Below, piece by piece: positions 39,001-54,000 of a stretch of DNA of 64,000 nt. The notes below the pieces were generated by a model, which ran no database searches, was not told the origin of the DNA, and worked only from the letters and a program-made list of their open reading frames with translations. Each line of letters starts with the position of its first letter. The first letter of the stretch is position 1. The DNA comes from Siphonodentalium dalli (taxonomy: Eukaryota; Mollusca; Scaphopoda; Gadilida; Siphonodentaliidae): positions 131,943,129 through 132,007,128 of the forward strand of contig CP136064.1 in assembly GCA_032622095.1 (NCBI GenBank), given 5' to 3'. Both the position numbers and the translations under genes were made by a program.

Positions 39001-42000
39001 CAAGACATCTCTGGACACTTTCTAAGAGATAATTTATTTATAAGAAGATATATGTGTGCATTATGTGCTTGTCTTATATATAGTACAACACAATAAGATG
39101 CAAGTGACACAGTGCGGGGACAATACTGTGTCGAAGAACATAGTTGAGGGGACCTTTCTATCATCCTTCATAATGTATCATGACTCCATCTGTTGTGAAC
39201 AAACCATCGACTAAGGCTTAATGGATCGTTCTCCCCAATAATATACTTGGCTTTGATCCGATCAACATTCTGGGCCGTGGTATTTTCCCGTAAATTAGAT
39301 AGTGTCTATAGTCGGATGGTATTGGTCATGTTCAAATGGTGACACAGATATGAAACTGGACATGTTAGTGCCCCATGGGCCATTGATCATTATAAGATCG
39401 AGAAACTTAGTCTAGGAAATTACCGGGAATTCACTGGAAATTGTAATTGTAGCTGACAGGGTCGTAATTCAACGTTTGCATTTCCGATGCAGTTAATACC
39501 CAAATGTGAAATTTGTGATATACCTGGACGTCAAAGTGAACCATATGTCTTATTTAAGGTTAGCAACGTTGCTAATCAAATGCCACAATGGTGTACTAAT
39601 CATTCATTGGTATTGCCTTAATTTAGTCAGTGTCTAATCACATGGTTGTGGTTTTGTTAAAAGTTGGGCACTTGTATGTCTAAAACTATGCAGCCATGCT
39701 CTGCATAGGACACTGATCATTATAAGATCGGGAGACTTTGCCACCGGTCCCGATAGCTCATTAGTAACGGTTACTAAGCCCCTACTGGGAATTTGCAGGA
39801 AAATGCAACTATTGTTGATATCTATTTTACACATTAAGCTCTACTTTAGTGGAAATTCGAATTTACTTGATTTTCACAGCTATACACGAAGCGTGGAAAT
39901 TACCTGTGGTCAGAATGTTGATGGTGAATGTTGGGTTTCAGTCGCTGTACTGAAGTTGGCCAAATATAACTGATGTGGGAAGTGCGAAAGCAAAGCCTAT
40001 ACCGCTACAGTAAAGATCTCAGCTGCACCGAAATGTCCATATATCAGTAGCACAAATCCTGCGAAAACACAGATTCTCTCAGTGCATGTGGGATAGACTC
40101 CGAAGACAACGATTGAGTTAATGACAACGAACAACTAACATCTATATACCTGTGTATTTGTGACACTACATCCCGTTATGGTCGACGATGTGGTTTTAAA
40201 AACTAGTCAGTGGACAACAAGACAGACAAGTGTCAAATAAAACAATAATATAATATGTAGTCACATCGTGAACAGTCTTGTTGTGAATATTTTCGTTTGA
40301 TTCAACAGGCTGCATATTATCGAAATTACAAAACCATTCGACAATTACTTTTGCCAATTACTGTATCTTGATGCGTAACTATATCATGTATTGCATCTAT
40401 TAAATCACGGATAGTTACAGTGGGTAAAACACGAGTGTTAGTCTACATATACACGATTGACAATAAGTGATATTATAATTAACGTATGAGCATAACACGA
40501 AATTCTCCATAGGGTTAAGTGTTAAATTTTGATCGCAACTGTACCCAGCAAGAATCATCTGATCACATCCATCCTTTTAAAAACTACGTCTGTGTTTCAT
40601 ACTTAGTATTTCTTGGAAATATCAGTACGCGCATATCATAATACACAAAATGGCGCCATTTATCCAAAGTACTAGAATCCCCATAGGGCTCAGTGTTAAA
40701 TTTTGATCACAACTGTAGCCAAAACGAATTAACCGATCACATAAATTTTTTCAAAAATACATGTAACAGTCATATCTAGTAGTTTGGAGAAGTTTCAAAT
40801 CGCACCGATCACCATACGTCAGATGGCACCATCTATAGTTTTCTGTAAATACGAAACGCTCTCTAAATTATGTTGACCCCGATTTAGGCCGACCCGCCAA
40901 AATTCAAGAATGGAAACAAGAGAATCCTGAAAACACACCTACTAGGCATACATAATCCGTTTTCAGATCGCTTTTAACAAACCAAAAATGCAAAATGACA
41001 TAAGGAATCCGACTAGAGCCTCAATGAACAAGATTAGGTTAAGCTCATTGTTCTGAGTTGATGGATGAAAAACAACTTGAATTTTAATTTGATATTAGTT
41101 CAACTAATAATCTAACGTTTCTGATCAATGTCGTTAGAATGCTCGAATTATATTCCAATATCAGTTAATAAACGAAGTCAGTTTTGGAGAATGACGTCGA
41201 CATTTGAGTCACGAGCGCGATGACGTCGTATTTCGCCATATAAAGCATGCAATTAGAAAAGCTGGCTACGAATGTGATCGCCGGTGAAACGCTGGCTACA
41301 TTTGTGATCGATTAAAAAAGCTGGCTACGAATGTGACCGGAGCCTTGTGACAATGACCCCATTGGCTAGACTGAGCCGGTGATTGGATTATGGCATTCTC
41401 AACAACTCGGCCATTTCCACACTGATGACATAACCTCTTCCATGAATAGAAACTACATCTGCCGATCTATTTCAATCACACAGTTAGCCACGTGCATACT
41501 ACCGGTAAATATACGTCTGTTAAACTAATTATTGCCATGTATTACTATTTATCACTACTTAAATATGTATAATCCGATTAATCGCTCCTCAATTACTATT
41601 TATTTGGTTTGGGGGGGGGGGGGGGGGTGACAAATATTTGATTCGAGTCGATGAACCCACCTGTCGTGGCTCCGGGTTATTATATATCGATTTTTTAATT
41701 CTATTATTTTTCACCATCGACACTTATTAGTGGCACAGTAAAAAGTCAACGATGATTCTAAAATCAAGAGCTTTGTGTTGATAATAAGGCCAAATTTCGA
41801 CGAACAACATGTTGATAAATAACACGTTTTGGTAAATTTTATACTATAGTTGACAGTGGTAAGCATTAATTTTGGGCAAATAATCGATTGTGATAACTGA
41901 AGCGGCATTTCTAAAAAAAATTTATAATTATTGTTGTTGGAATCTGATTATATGGGGACCATCGAATCGGATTGCGTACATCTAATGCATGATCAACTCT

Positions 42001-45000
42001 GGTACTGGCATGCAGGGAATACGTTCTGCTCCAGTCACATAATACGCGTTAACGAGTCAATGTCATCGCCTTATTACCAGGGCCGTATATTGTAGCATTG
42101 CGCGAATATGGTTTCTATTTATGGAAGAGGTTATTTCCTCAGCGAAGCGGAAATTGTCGAGTATACGCCCATATAGGAATGTCTCGGGATCGATCTAACA
42201 ATAGTTTGTCCAGTGTCTGCCCAGACCGAGGCGATCACAAAGAAATCCCTAAATAGCCCGGACGAAGTCGGGCACAGCAGCTAGTAGGCCATAATTCTTT
42301 TTCGAAGTTAAACTTCCGAACTTATGTGCATAGTCATCTCAATGATACAAGGAATCCAATGTTGTTAAATGGTGCCAACATTACGCTTTAATGTGGTGTT
42401 TGAGAGAGTCACCAGAATATATAAACTATTTTTGCGGTCAATTTCCTCCGAACTTACATGTATATATAAAGGCTTCCTCCTCTATGTACCTATGGTAATA
42501 TACTGGTGTGGTTTAAAGTAAATTGATATTGTCAAAATAATTCCGTTGCATATAGTCAGAGATCGAGGGTCGGGATGGATGGAGTCGGTGGATAATTGTT
42601 TACAAGAAAACCATAGTCAGAAATGGTAACGCGCTCAAGATCATATATTATATACCCATGATTGTTATTATAGAATATAAAATATATTGGTTTCACGAAT
42701 GACCAACTCATAGAATTACTGGCCTTGCACCTCTTGGCATCCGAATAACGATTGAAATTGAAATTCCCAACTACACATTTTGCCGGACTAGGCTTCCGGG
42801 TCGCAGGTCGACTTTTAATCCGTCAAAAATTCCCATTCTATAAATAAAACCCCAGCGCCCATATGATACAATAATCTCTACATTAGAAAACACGTGGAGC
42901 GCGGAATGAGAATCCAGACAGGCATCTCCGTGATATGTTGTTAACAATGTGCTTCGAGTTTTTGTACGGTTGGATAAAATAATTATATATCCATCTCATC
43001 GGATGCAGAAAGGTCTATACCTTCACGAGATGGGCCACGCTATAGGACTCGTACACGAACATCAGCTTCCCAACAGAGATGACCACATCGATATTCTATG
43101 GCAAAACGTCGACCCACAGATGAAGATATGGTTTGACAAGTATGATGAGATAGCGGTCAACCAATTCAAAATTCCTTATGAATATTCATCAGTGATGCAT
43201 TACGGAATACATGTAAGTTCTAACTTAAAATTGACTTACTACTATATGGGACATGGAACGAATAAAATTGTTCATGTACCCATGCTATAGTATTGTACAC
43301 ATAGTTTCGACCTTCGGATTGACCACTCATCGTTCGTCTAGCCGTCCATAGATGTCCGTCTGTCTGCATGTTTGTCAGTAAACACTTTACGTATGGTGTT
43401 TTTTGTCCCCCGTAAAATTTATTTTCGGGGGACTATTGTAATCAGCTCTGTCCGTGCGTCCGTGCGTCCGTCCGTCCGTGCGGAGTTAGGCCTATAACTC
43501 CAGTAATTATCATCCGATTTGATTGAAATTTGGTATGTAGGTGTATCAACCAAGAACACAGGTCCTCTGCAATTCTGGGTTTAATCCGATATTCTTTTAT
43601 GGAGTTATTTCCCTTTTTTCAACCGTTTTTTTTACTTAGAAAATTTCTCACTTTTTCGGTTTCCGGATGATATCTCAAGTTTAGACCCTTTAATTGCAAA
43701 TATTTGAGTTCGATCCGATGATTTTTCCTAGAGTTATGGACTTTTTTCGACTTAGAAAATTCAATTTTCTTCTTTTTTCTTTGGTTTCCGGATGATAACT
43801 AAAGTTTGGACTGTTCAATTGAAAATTCCCATATTTTTGTGAGTCATTGATATCAAATTACAGGTCAAGTTCGAATTTCAGTTTAATCCGATGATTTTTC
43901 TCAGAGTTATGGGCTTTTCGACTTGGAAAATACAATTTTCTTGTTTTTTCTTTGGTTTCCGGATGATAACTCAAGTTTGGATTGTTTAATTGGAAATTCT
44001 GTTTTTTTGTGGGTCGTTCATATCAAAATACAGGTCAAGAGTATTGTTACCCACATATGGCAGATGTGCAACATGTATATAGATGACGGAAAAAATATTT
44101 ATTTACGGAATTATTAACCCTTTCGACTTAGAACATTTCAACATTTTTTTTAATTTCTTTAACAAAGTGGCTTCGACTTGCCATGTTGTCGGGGGACACT
44201 GTGGTCGGCCGACCTTTTATTCGACTTAGAATTCACGAATGCTGCGATAACTCAAGCATTTTTATTTTATCGGAATCAAATTTGGTACGTGAGTTTCTCA
44301 GTCGAAAATACAGATCGAGTTCGAATATGGGTTTGGTCCGATTATTTTTAACGGAGTATTGACCCTTTTTCGATTTAGAATTATCCAGATTTGAGGATCA
44401 TGGTGGTAATGCAGGCTGCCAGTCCCACCAGTGCGCCCACTGTAAAATTTAACATAAACTTATCAGAGTTATTACAGTGGTTTATTTTTAGCACCACTAT
44501 CTTCAAGCTTAGAAAATTAGTCACAAAAGGCAAGTGTGATATTTCTCCACAATTCTCATTATGCCTGTTTACTCTGGTTTCATGTCAGCGGCTTTTGTGG
44601 TCTCATATCGGAGGTAACAGAATTCCAGCGTTATGGCCACATAGCATATTTAAAAATAATTCAAAAGTTCTTCTGCAGTCTCACTGGGTGAATTTCCTTA
44701 ATACTTGGTATGGATCAGTGGCATATTAAGACATAGTTTGTTTATTTTATCAATTTATTCTCATTGTTGAGTGCATTTTCGGGGCCGCCGATTAGCATTG
44801 AGGGCTATCCGGTTTTCATTGAATTTATCTCGAGAACAGAAATCAATGATTTTCTAAGTACGAAAATATCTTTTGGGTACTATAGAGAATTTGGAAAAAG
44901 GCTATCTTCAGTTTATCATGTCAGGGGCTTCAGGGTGTCCTAGATAGGAGGGAGGCGACAAAAGGGTCAGATTATTATCATTATTCACATTTGCAGAGCA

Positions 45001-48000
45001 CCTATTTCACGAAATTGTGTTCATATGAGCTTCACACTACATATGGATTTGATTTAAACATATTTTTATTAGTATTATGCATAAATAAAACATTACATAT
45101 AAGGGATTGGACAAGTTCTGTGAAACTTAGATGGACCTCCGCTCCCAACAGATCATACAAGAAACATAAATATAACAATTTATTTTGGATTTATATCAGG
45201 TTTTGGTAGGGCGGGTAGAATATATATATATGTTAGTGCGTGATATTACATGGGGTGAACTATTATAAATCGGTGTTGTGGTGGGGGATAATGAGTATAA
45301 CCATACACGCATATGACTAGTATGACAACTGGCAGCATATATATGTATATGGTGAGGAAAGGGTTAGTTGGTGTGTTCGGGAAATGGTAAATAGAAAGGG
45401 GTCGTTATAAAAACACAATAAAACAGTTATTCGTGTGAGTCCGTGCGCAATTTGAACAGGTGTGTTTTAAGTTCTAACATTCTTAATGGTCTCACGATAA
45501 CTCAAGTTCATCCGGAAGTCTGTTCCGTAGACTTGGCGCAGTGATGCGAAAGGCTCTGTCCTCTAAGGTATAGGGCGGTCAGATTTCGGCAGTGAGAGCA
45601 GCTTCATCCCATCAGACCGTTTCTGCATAGCATGACCTTGTTGAATGAAGCTCACCAACTCATGGATATTAGCAGGCGCTGTTCCACCGATAGCTCGAAA
45701 TGTCAGTACCATGCAGTATATTAAACTTAATTCGGTAACCCGGACAGTTAGCCAATGCACATTGCACACCACAAGAGCAATGTTTGTCCTCGGAACGCAC
45801 GCAACAATATTTGCAGCAGTTTTGAACCTTTTCCATCTTTCTCATCAACGCGTCAGTAATTCCAAATAAACATGCACTCATATAGTCCAACTTGCTGCTG
45901 ACTAACGACATAATGATTGATTTCGTTGCTGACAGTGTCAGGTACTTTCGATTCCTGCATACGTTCATCAGATAGTAGTTGCAAGCACGACATACATTGT
46001 TTACGTCTGTTTCAATATGACAATGGGACCTGCTAGCAAAATGTATGATTAAACTTAATTACGTACACTCTCAACGCGAAGCCATCTGTCGTGATTTCTT
46101 CCAAAAAATTTAGTAAAAATGTATAAAAATAATATGTATTTATGAAAGCAACACCGTTCTGCATTCAGATACCGGCAGCTTTAAGTACATCTTCTGACAG
46201 TTGATATAAGTATTTGTGATACATATGACGGGTAGGGTTTGGAACTTGAAACTAAACCGCTTTATGTTTTATCAAAGTCAGAAACACTATGCGGTTGCAA
46301 ATGTGGATAATTGCTAATATTAATGAGTTCCGTAACCATATCTGTCAAATACCGCAGTATTTTGCTTAGCACGAAAGGGTGCCACCAACTTTGAGAGTCT
46401 ATATCTCAGTAATGTGTTGATATAATCCTGGACAAAGCGTTGGTCTTCTAAATTATTTTAAATATATTTTCGTCTCTCCACATCTTTAATTTCAATCAAG
46501 TGGGTCAAAGATATATGATAACATCGAAAAAAACAAACACATTTTTTGCAATGACCTTGACCTTCCGAAAAGGTGAACTTCGTTTCAAAAGTTAGGCAAC
46601 AATGGGTGTTCATATAAACCAACATAATATTTGAGATAATTTAAATAATTCTTGCCACACACGCAATTTGACACCCATTTTTCACAATCAGTTAAATCAT
46701 CCCTCGTTGCCATGGAATCAGAAATTTAGCTATTTGTCCCAAATATCGTATGTTGTTTTAACTGACTTACTCTATACCATGGCACCTTTGCCATTTGTGT
46801 TGCAATTAGTTTAGGGTTCAACCCTAATTCACCTGTACTAATAGACATGTTGACGTCAAAGAACGCGTGGACCGAGGTTTCGAACGGCTTAACTTGTGCT
46901 GGTGGAATCCGAATCAAGTTTAACAACAAGAGGCGGATTTTCGAAAGCTGTTGTCTGGTTCATCTCTGTTTTTTCATCGTTCAGTTTCAATTTATTGCCG
47001 AACATCAAATAGTCCAGGAGATATTGGTCGACCTCTGCACCCCCATGACTCCACATCACCCCACTAATTTTCTTCCTTACGGTCAAATTTTTTAACAAGA
47101 AAAAAGAAGTGGCCGCAGACTGCGCAGAGACTTCAGACAAGATGGCGTCCACCATGGCGGCCAGTTTTCTTGATATATACCAGGTTTCTTTGATTGTCAT
47201 TATAATAATATAATCACATTCGCTTTTATTTTCCACTCGATTCGTTGTGCCAATATACAACGCTTACAAACGAGCCAAAAGTCCGACAACAGAATCAAAT
47301 ATGGCGGCCAAGATGACGGCCGAAATGTGAACAATTTATAACTTTTCTACATTTTACCACATATCGTTTGTCTCTGTGGAAAACGTAGGCAGCTTGGTGG
47401 ATATTTTACTTTATAATATAGAGGAGTCATTTGCACACATAAATGAGATCATAACTTGCATTCTAGCACGGACATGTTTGCCCGATCTCATGTTTTTTTC
47501 CAAATGCCGGTATAATCGGACCAAAACCAAATCGACGATAATCACGTAATTTCTGTTTCGAATAAGTGGGTGTTATTGCTATTATAAATCCACATAAGCT
47601 TGTACATGTGTAGGAGATACCCGGTCTAGGATTGATCTTAAATTTTAGATGAGGAATATTTACCCACATCCAAGATGGCGGCCAAAATGGCACCAGAAAT
47701 TGAAAAAATCAACGACAATCGCCGATTTTAACATCAGTGAGCGTTATTGTCAGGACAATTCCATCAATGCTTACTGTTGTGAGTTGGGAATACTGAGGCG
47801 AAATACTTACCTTATATCTGATCCAACATCAATCCCCCAAATCCAAAATGACGCCCAAAAACGGCGGACAGATTAAAAAAATTACCGAAAATCCCTTATA
47901 TTCACATCAATTGGCGTTATTGTCATGTCCATTAATGCTTGCAGTTGAGTTGGGAATACTGAGCCGAGGTAATTACCATCCAGCTCATCTAAAAAAACAC

Positions 48001-51000
48001 GCCTCTATTCCTTTAGTTTCTGACAATCGGCATTATTGTTAGCCTATTCTACCCACAACTGCATTTGAGTATGAAGAGTTACCCCATAGAACAAACTTTG
48101 GAAACTTTGGTTTTGCTGTGAGTGTGAATTAGAAATTGTCAGCGACTGCGTGGAATGAACATGCCCTAATGCTGAAGCTGGTGGTGTAACTGTGAGATTA
48201 GTACATGTAGTTGATGACAATGTTGAATTTCCAGTTGACGATAGGGTGGGTGTGGAACTTGCTGCTGTTGCTCGATTTTCAATATTTCCAGCAGGCATAG
48301 ACAGCAATGTTGAATTTTCCTTCTGTCTGTTTATAAACAGCTTTGAATAGTTATTGATGGAAGCCACATTCTTGTGTCCTGTTGTCTGCATGACATCCGT
48401 TGGCGGAACATTCTCATCCCTCAGTTTCTGAATACAATATTTCCTGGTGCTTGTGTATGGTAGTCGCGTTCTAGTTGAGGGCATTTTTATGTTATCAACT
48501 TCATAATTTTCCCAAGTTTGTTTATGCCAACATTTTGCTTGTTAAACCAGTTATCGCTCATCAGACAGAGGTATTGTCATTATAGCTAAATAAAAAAGGA
48601 TATTCTTTTTCTGAGAAACCAACCGGTCGCACTTTTGATGCATAGAGCATATTTATATCATCATTATCTACAGGATCTGCTGCGAACGGTTTGTTTCCAT
48701 TGATACATTTCATCTTCAGAATAATATGTGTTGTCACCATGGTCAGAACTTGTTGTAAAGTCATTCATTAGAGTATCATTTGAAATTAGAAATGTCCTCA
48801 GCAAGTTCAATAACTTCAATACAGGCACCAAATTCATTGTTTGCGTTGCTACTGGGTGGGAGTAGGGTCATTGTCCTGGCTAAAGACTTAACAGATTTGT
48901 GTAGATTGTGACTCCGAAGCATCAGCTTATGCAAAGTCGAACCCCTCAAGAAAATGAGATTCTATATCCTTGGAAGTCATTCCTGACATATCAACATCAC
49001 AATTCTGATTGTTGAGATCCATTATTAAATTTTCATCAGATTACGAATTACGTCGGAATAAAACTTTTAAAAGCAGACGAAAATACTTTTATTCATCTAT
49101 GTCTAGTGTCTTGCATGTGGGTAATATCCCAATATACATTGTGATGGCAGCCCATGACCGAAATGGTGTGGATTCAGCAACCAGTTTGCTTATCACTCCA
49201 TCCAGGCTTTCTCAAAAGACGGCTCATCACAAACAATAAGCGCGAAGGACAAAGAACTGGAGGGCACGATTGGCAACGTGTATAGAAAGGAGTTATCCTT
49301 CACTGACGTAAAGACGGTGAACACAATGTATAACTGTTCGGGTGAGTGTTTATAGTGGTTTTAGCATTTACATTTGAGCTTTTTCTGCATGTATATGTTG
49401 ATGTAATATAGGGATGGTGACTCAGTCCCTAATTTGGTTAACACCAACATTGCGGACGAGTTCATCAGATAGATATGTTCCCTGAAACGGAAGTTAAATT
49501 CTGAAACGTAAGGACAAACATATCAGACTTATATTATGCGTGACAATAATTGACCAGGTTCGTGTGTATATTTGTTAAACGTATTCCATTCTATACGAAG
49601 ACAGTTGGTTTAACCGTTACATGCAAATTGCTATTTTGTTGATGTGCCAACACTGTCATTTCCCGGATTCCCATTACAGCTACTCGACCACCATATGGAG
49701 TTGATGTTACCCGCGACAGAATATTCATCAATATTTATATTTAACGTTTTTATGTTTACCCATACCATGTATGGTAAACATAGTGTCGTTGTCCGGATTG
49801 ACCACTCGTCGTTCGTCCGTCCGTCCGTCCGTCTGTCCGTCCGTCTGTCCGTCCGTCTGTCCGTCCGTCTGTCCGTCCGTAGACACTTTACGTGTAATGC
49901 GATAACTCAAACATTTTTTATCTGATCGGAACCAAATTTTGTATATGGGGTTTTCAGCCCAAAATACAGATCGAGTTCGAATATGGGTTTGATCCAACTT
50001 TTTTGAACAGAGTTATGGCCCTTTTTCGACTTAGAATTAATTAATTCTGCCATAACTCAAACATTTTTTATGTTTACCCATACCATAGTATGGTAAACAT
50101 AGTGTCGTTGCCCGGATTGACCACTCGTCGTTCGTCCGTCTGTCTGTCTGTCTGTCTGTCCGTCTGTCTCTCCGTAGACACTTTACGAGTAATGCGATAA
50201 CTCAAACATTTTCTATCCGATCGAAACCAAATTTTGTATATGGGTTTCTCAGCCCAAAATACGGATCGAGTTCGAATTTGGGTTTGATCCGAGATTTTGT
50301 TACAGAGTTATGGCCCTTTTTTTACTTAGAATTCACGCATTCTGCCATAACTCGAACATTTTTTATCTGATTGGAACCAAATTTGGTATGTGAGTTTCAC
50401 AGCCCAAAATACAGATCGAGTTCGAATATGGGTTTGATCCGATTAATTTTAAAGGAGTTATGACCCTTTTTTGAGAAAAAAATTGAAAAATTGAATCGAT
50501 TTTTTTTAAAATTTATTTTTAACTTTTATAATAATAATAAAAAAAATGTCATTGACATTGTCATTTGTTTTCATTTAGATATTGATGATTATGATAAAAA
50601 GATTTCCAATGTGTCCCTTTAATTTTTTTAAATAAGTTAAAAAAAATTTAAAAACTAACACCATTATAACTCTGCCAAGGGTACCCCGAATCACCACACC
50701 AAATTTGATTAAATCGGTCCAAAATCTTGTGTTATGTACTGGTAAATCTGTTTGGAGCAACATTAAATCCAATTCACCAATTGCCTTTGGACTTATGCCA
50801 ATGTGCAAATAATCTGATACATAAGGCTATGGCATCTAATTTAAAATAAAGATTCAACAATAAACATCACATGCTATTAACAGTAGACATGGACATCTGT
50901 GCTGCTATATAATTGATATTAATGGGTCAGTGGTGAGATTGCTTATCTGTATACTAGGACACATTATTATTGTAAACTTAAATTGGACTCTCTTAACCCA

Positions 51001-54000
51001 AGTATTCCATGTCCAGGTCACACCTACACATTTAACCCATGGGCTTGCTGGCTGTGGCGGTTTAGCATTACAGATTCTGTACCAGTGCATTCTCTTATAT
51101 AAATGCCAGTGACCCATAAATTCCAATAATTTGTGTTATGTACATTTGTCTATAATAGTACATAACAGTATACTCTATAATTGAACACCAAAACTCTCAT
51201 TTATCCGATCATATTAAATTTTTATCGCCAAGGGATGGGTTAACATCTGCCGATCGTGATCGGCCTCTCGTTAATTTATTGTTAACCATTTCTTTACAAT
51301 AAGTGTTCATTTAAATGATAACATACACGTATTAGGAATTGTTCGGATAATAAGTTCAACAAACTCTAAGTAGTTTTTAACATATTATTTGAACGTCGAG
51401 CGTCCATCAACGTTTATAGAACTGAATGGGATAATCCATTTACAACAGAAAGGATTAAATATTTAATAGTTAAGATATAAAGGTTTAGTAGTAAATCCGT
51501 TGTTCTCTTTAAATATTGTGCATGGTGTATGGTAATATATTCGCATCACCTAACTTCTTAAACATTTAGTTGGTATATTAAAACATATTAACGTTAGCTA
51601 AATGATTAAACAGAAAAGTGAATCCAAACCCGGGGAAAATGACGTCACGGTGTAACTGCGGACTATATATATGCTGAGTGTGGGTCACGTCTTGATATAG
51701 GTAGTCTATCGTTAGCGAACATGTTGTACACATGGACGCAGATTGAAAAAACACCCAAACAGTTGACCACAGTGGCGATGTATTAAAATGCGCATCCCGA
51801 TGATGCTCGTCCTGAAATTCGAAACAATTGTTCAATAGCATACTTATTTCAGGCCATTGTTCGTCGAAAATCCGATGCGCAGGCGGAGGCTACGTTGATC
51901 AGACCTGCAAGTGCATTTGCCCGGATGGATCATCAGATTGTGAAGTTGGCAAAGAGCTTAATTATATAGGTAAGACCCTTTCATCTTCTAAAAATCCATA
52001 CTTTGGGATATCCACGTCTCACCTCTTTCGGGGCAACTGAAAACTATATAGATGATTAATAAAGGCGCAACCAAAACATAAGATTTTCAGGGAATTATTA
52101 AAAAATAGCTTATACCGTTCTCCTTTCAAGATTCACATGCATGGCGCCCGCAAATAACTTATACCCTTGAGCGTAACATTTCGAAGTCGTTGTCCGCTCA
52201 ACTATGACAATTAAACATAGTCCAGGAGATATTGGTCGACCTCTGCACCCCCCCCCCCCAGGACTTAACTTCACCCCACTAATTTTCTTCCTTAAGGTCT
52301 CCTCTAATTTTTTTCACTTGTTAACAAGAAAAAAATGTGGCCGCAGAGACTCCAGACAAGATGGCGTCCATCATGGCGGCAATTTTTTTTAAATGCACCA
52401 GGTCTCTTTGATCGCCATTATAGTAAAGATGATAGTAAATGCGGTCTTGTTTTCCGCTCGATTCGTTATGCTAATATACAACCCTTACAAATTAGCCAAA
52501 AATCCGACACCAGAATCCAATATGGCGGCCAAGATGGCCGCCGAAATGTGAAAATATGCTATTTTTCTGACATGTTACCACCTTTCGTTTGTCTCTGTGG
52601 GAAAATGTTAGAATTTTTGCGCCATGTTATACGTTTATCATATTGAGGAGTCATTGGCGAACACATGGGGACCATACTATGCATTTATTGCGGGATATTT
52701 TTGTCCGATATCACGTTTTCCCAAATGCCGGTATCATAGGTCAAAGCCGAATCTCCGTTAATAACGGGATGTTATGTTTCGAATCAATGAATGTTATTGC
52801 TATTATAACAACACCCATGCATATATATTTGCAGGAGATACTCGAGCTAGGATTCCTCTTATACCTGAGTTGAGGAATATTTACCCAAATCCAAGATGGC
52901 GGCCAAAATGGCCACCAGAAATAAAAAATCGCCGAAAATCGCTGATTTTAACATCAGTGAGCATTATTGTCATGACAACTCCACACCTGCCTACTATTGT
53001 AAGTTGGGAACACTTAGGCGAAGAACTTTCCTTGTACCATATCCAAATAAAAGTCCCCCAAATCCAAAATGGCGCCCACAATGGCGGACAGATTTTGAAA
53101 AATTACCGAAATTCCCTCATATTCACATCATTGGGCATTATTGTCGAGACAACTCCATCCATGCGTACAGTTGAGTTGGAAATACTGAGGTAAAGTAATT
53201 ACCTTACATCTCATGCAAGAAATTGTTTTCCAAATCGAAGATGGCGGCCAAAATGGCGACCGAAATTTGAAAACACGCCAACATTCCTTTACTTTCTTAG
53301 GATGGGCGTTATTGTTTCGCGATTTCTACCCACCATTACATGTTGATATATATGAATTATTCATTAGGGTTTGGCAAGTGATACTCACAGTCAATTTGGC
53401 GGCCAAACTGGCGGGCAGAAATTGAAAAGAAGCCGATATTATCACATACTAATTTCAACTTTTTGTCATAATATTGATTTGTATAAACAAAACGGTACAT
53501 AATATAAGCCATATATTAGTTCCAATGTAAGTCGTAGCCTTTTGGAAGGATGAAAACCCACAATCGCAATGTGGCATTTCAAAATCCATTCTCCACTAAG
53601 GGCTCATACTGGCCGTAACCGTATATAGGTGCGCCGAATAGTCATATTATGACTTCCAAGAATCAAAACAACAGTACCTGAGCTTATTCTGAATTGCCAC
53701 ATTCAGCATTATCTAGACTCGTTTCCGTCTCTTCGTCATATTAATCTATCTCACTCACAACAACAGTTCACTACTCTTCTTTGTAGGAGTGTGCCACTAA
53801 TCGCAATGTTTCAAACAATACATATGCCGGTGTCCAGCTCACGTGTTGGTTTCGAAAGCTGCATTCGTGGTATAGCTTATGGTATACTTCAGATGCTACA
53901 TATGGGGTATATGCGTCATCTTGTGCGATACACTATAAAGGTATTCGGTCGATGCGTATACTAGCTTTCATAAGGACCTATCTATCTGCGTATTGTCAGC

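Noticed and set aside
49644-49997. Frame with repeated Ser-Val-Arg-Leu
   Set aside because: It is caused by the GTCC-rich tract of a dispersed repeat.
52335-53425. Apparently conserved frames in the palindrome arms
   Set aside because: The frames match between arms only because the DNA is an inverted copy. They cross 165-bp tandem units and have no domain.
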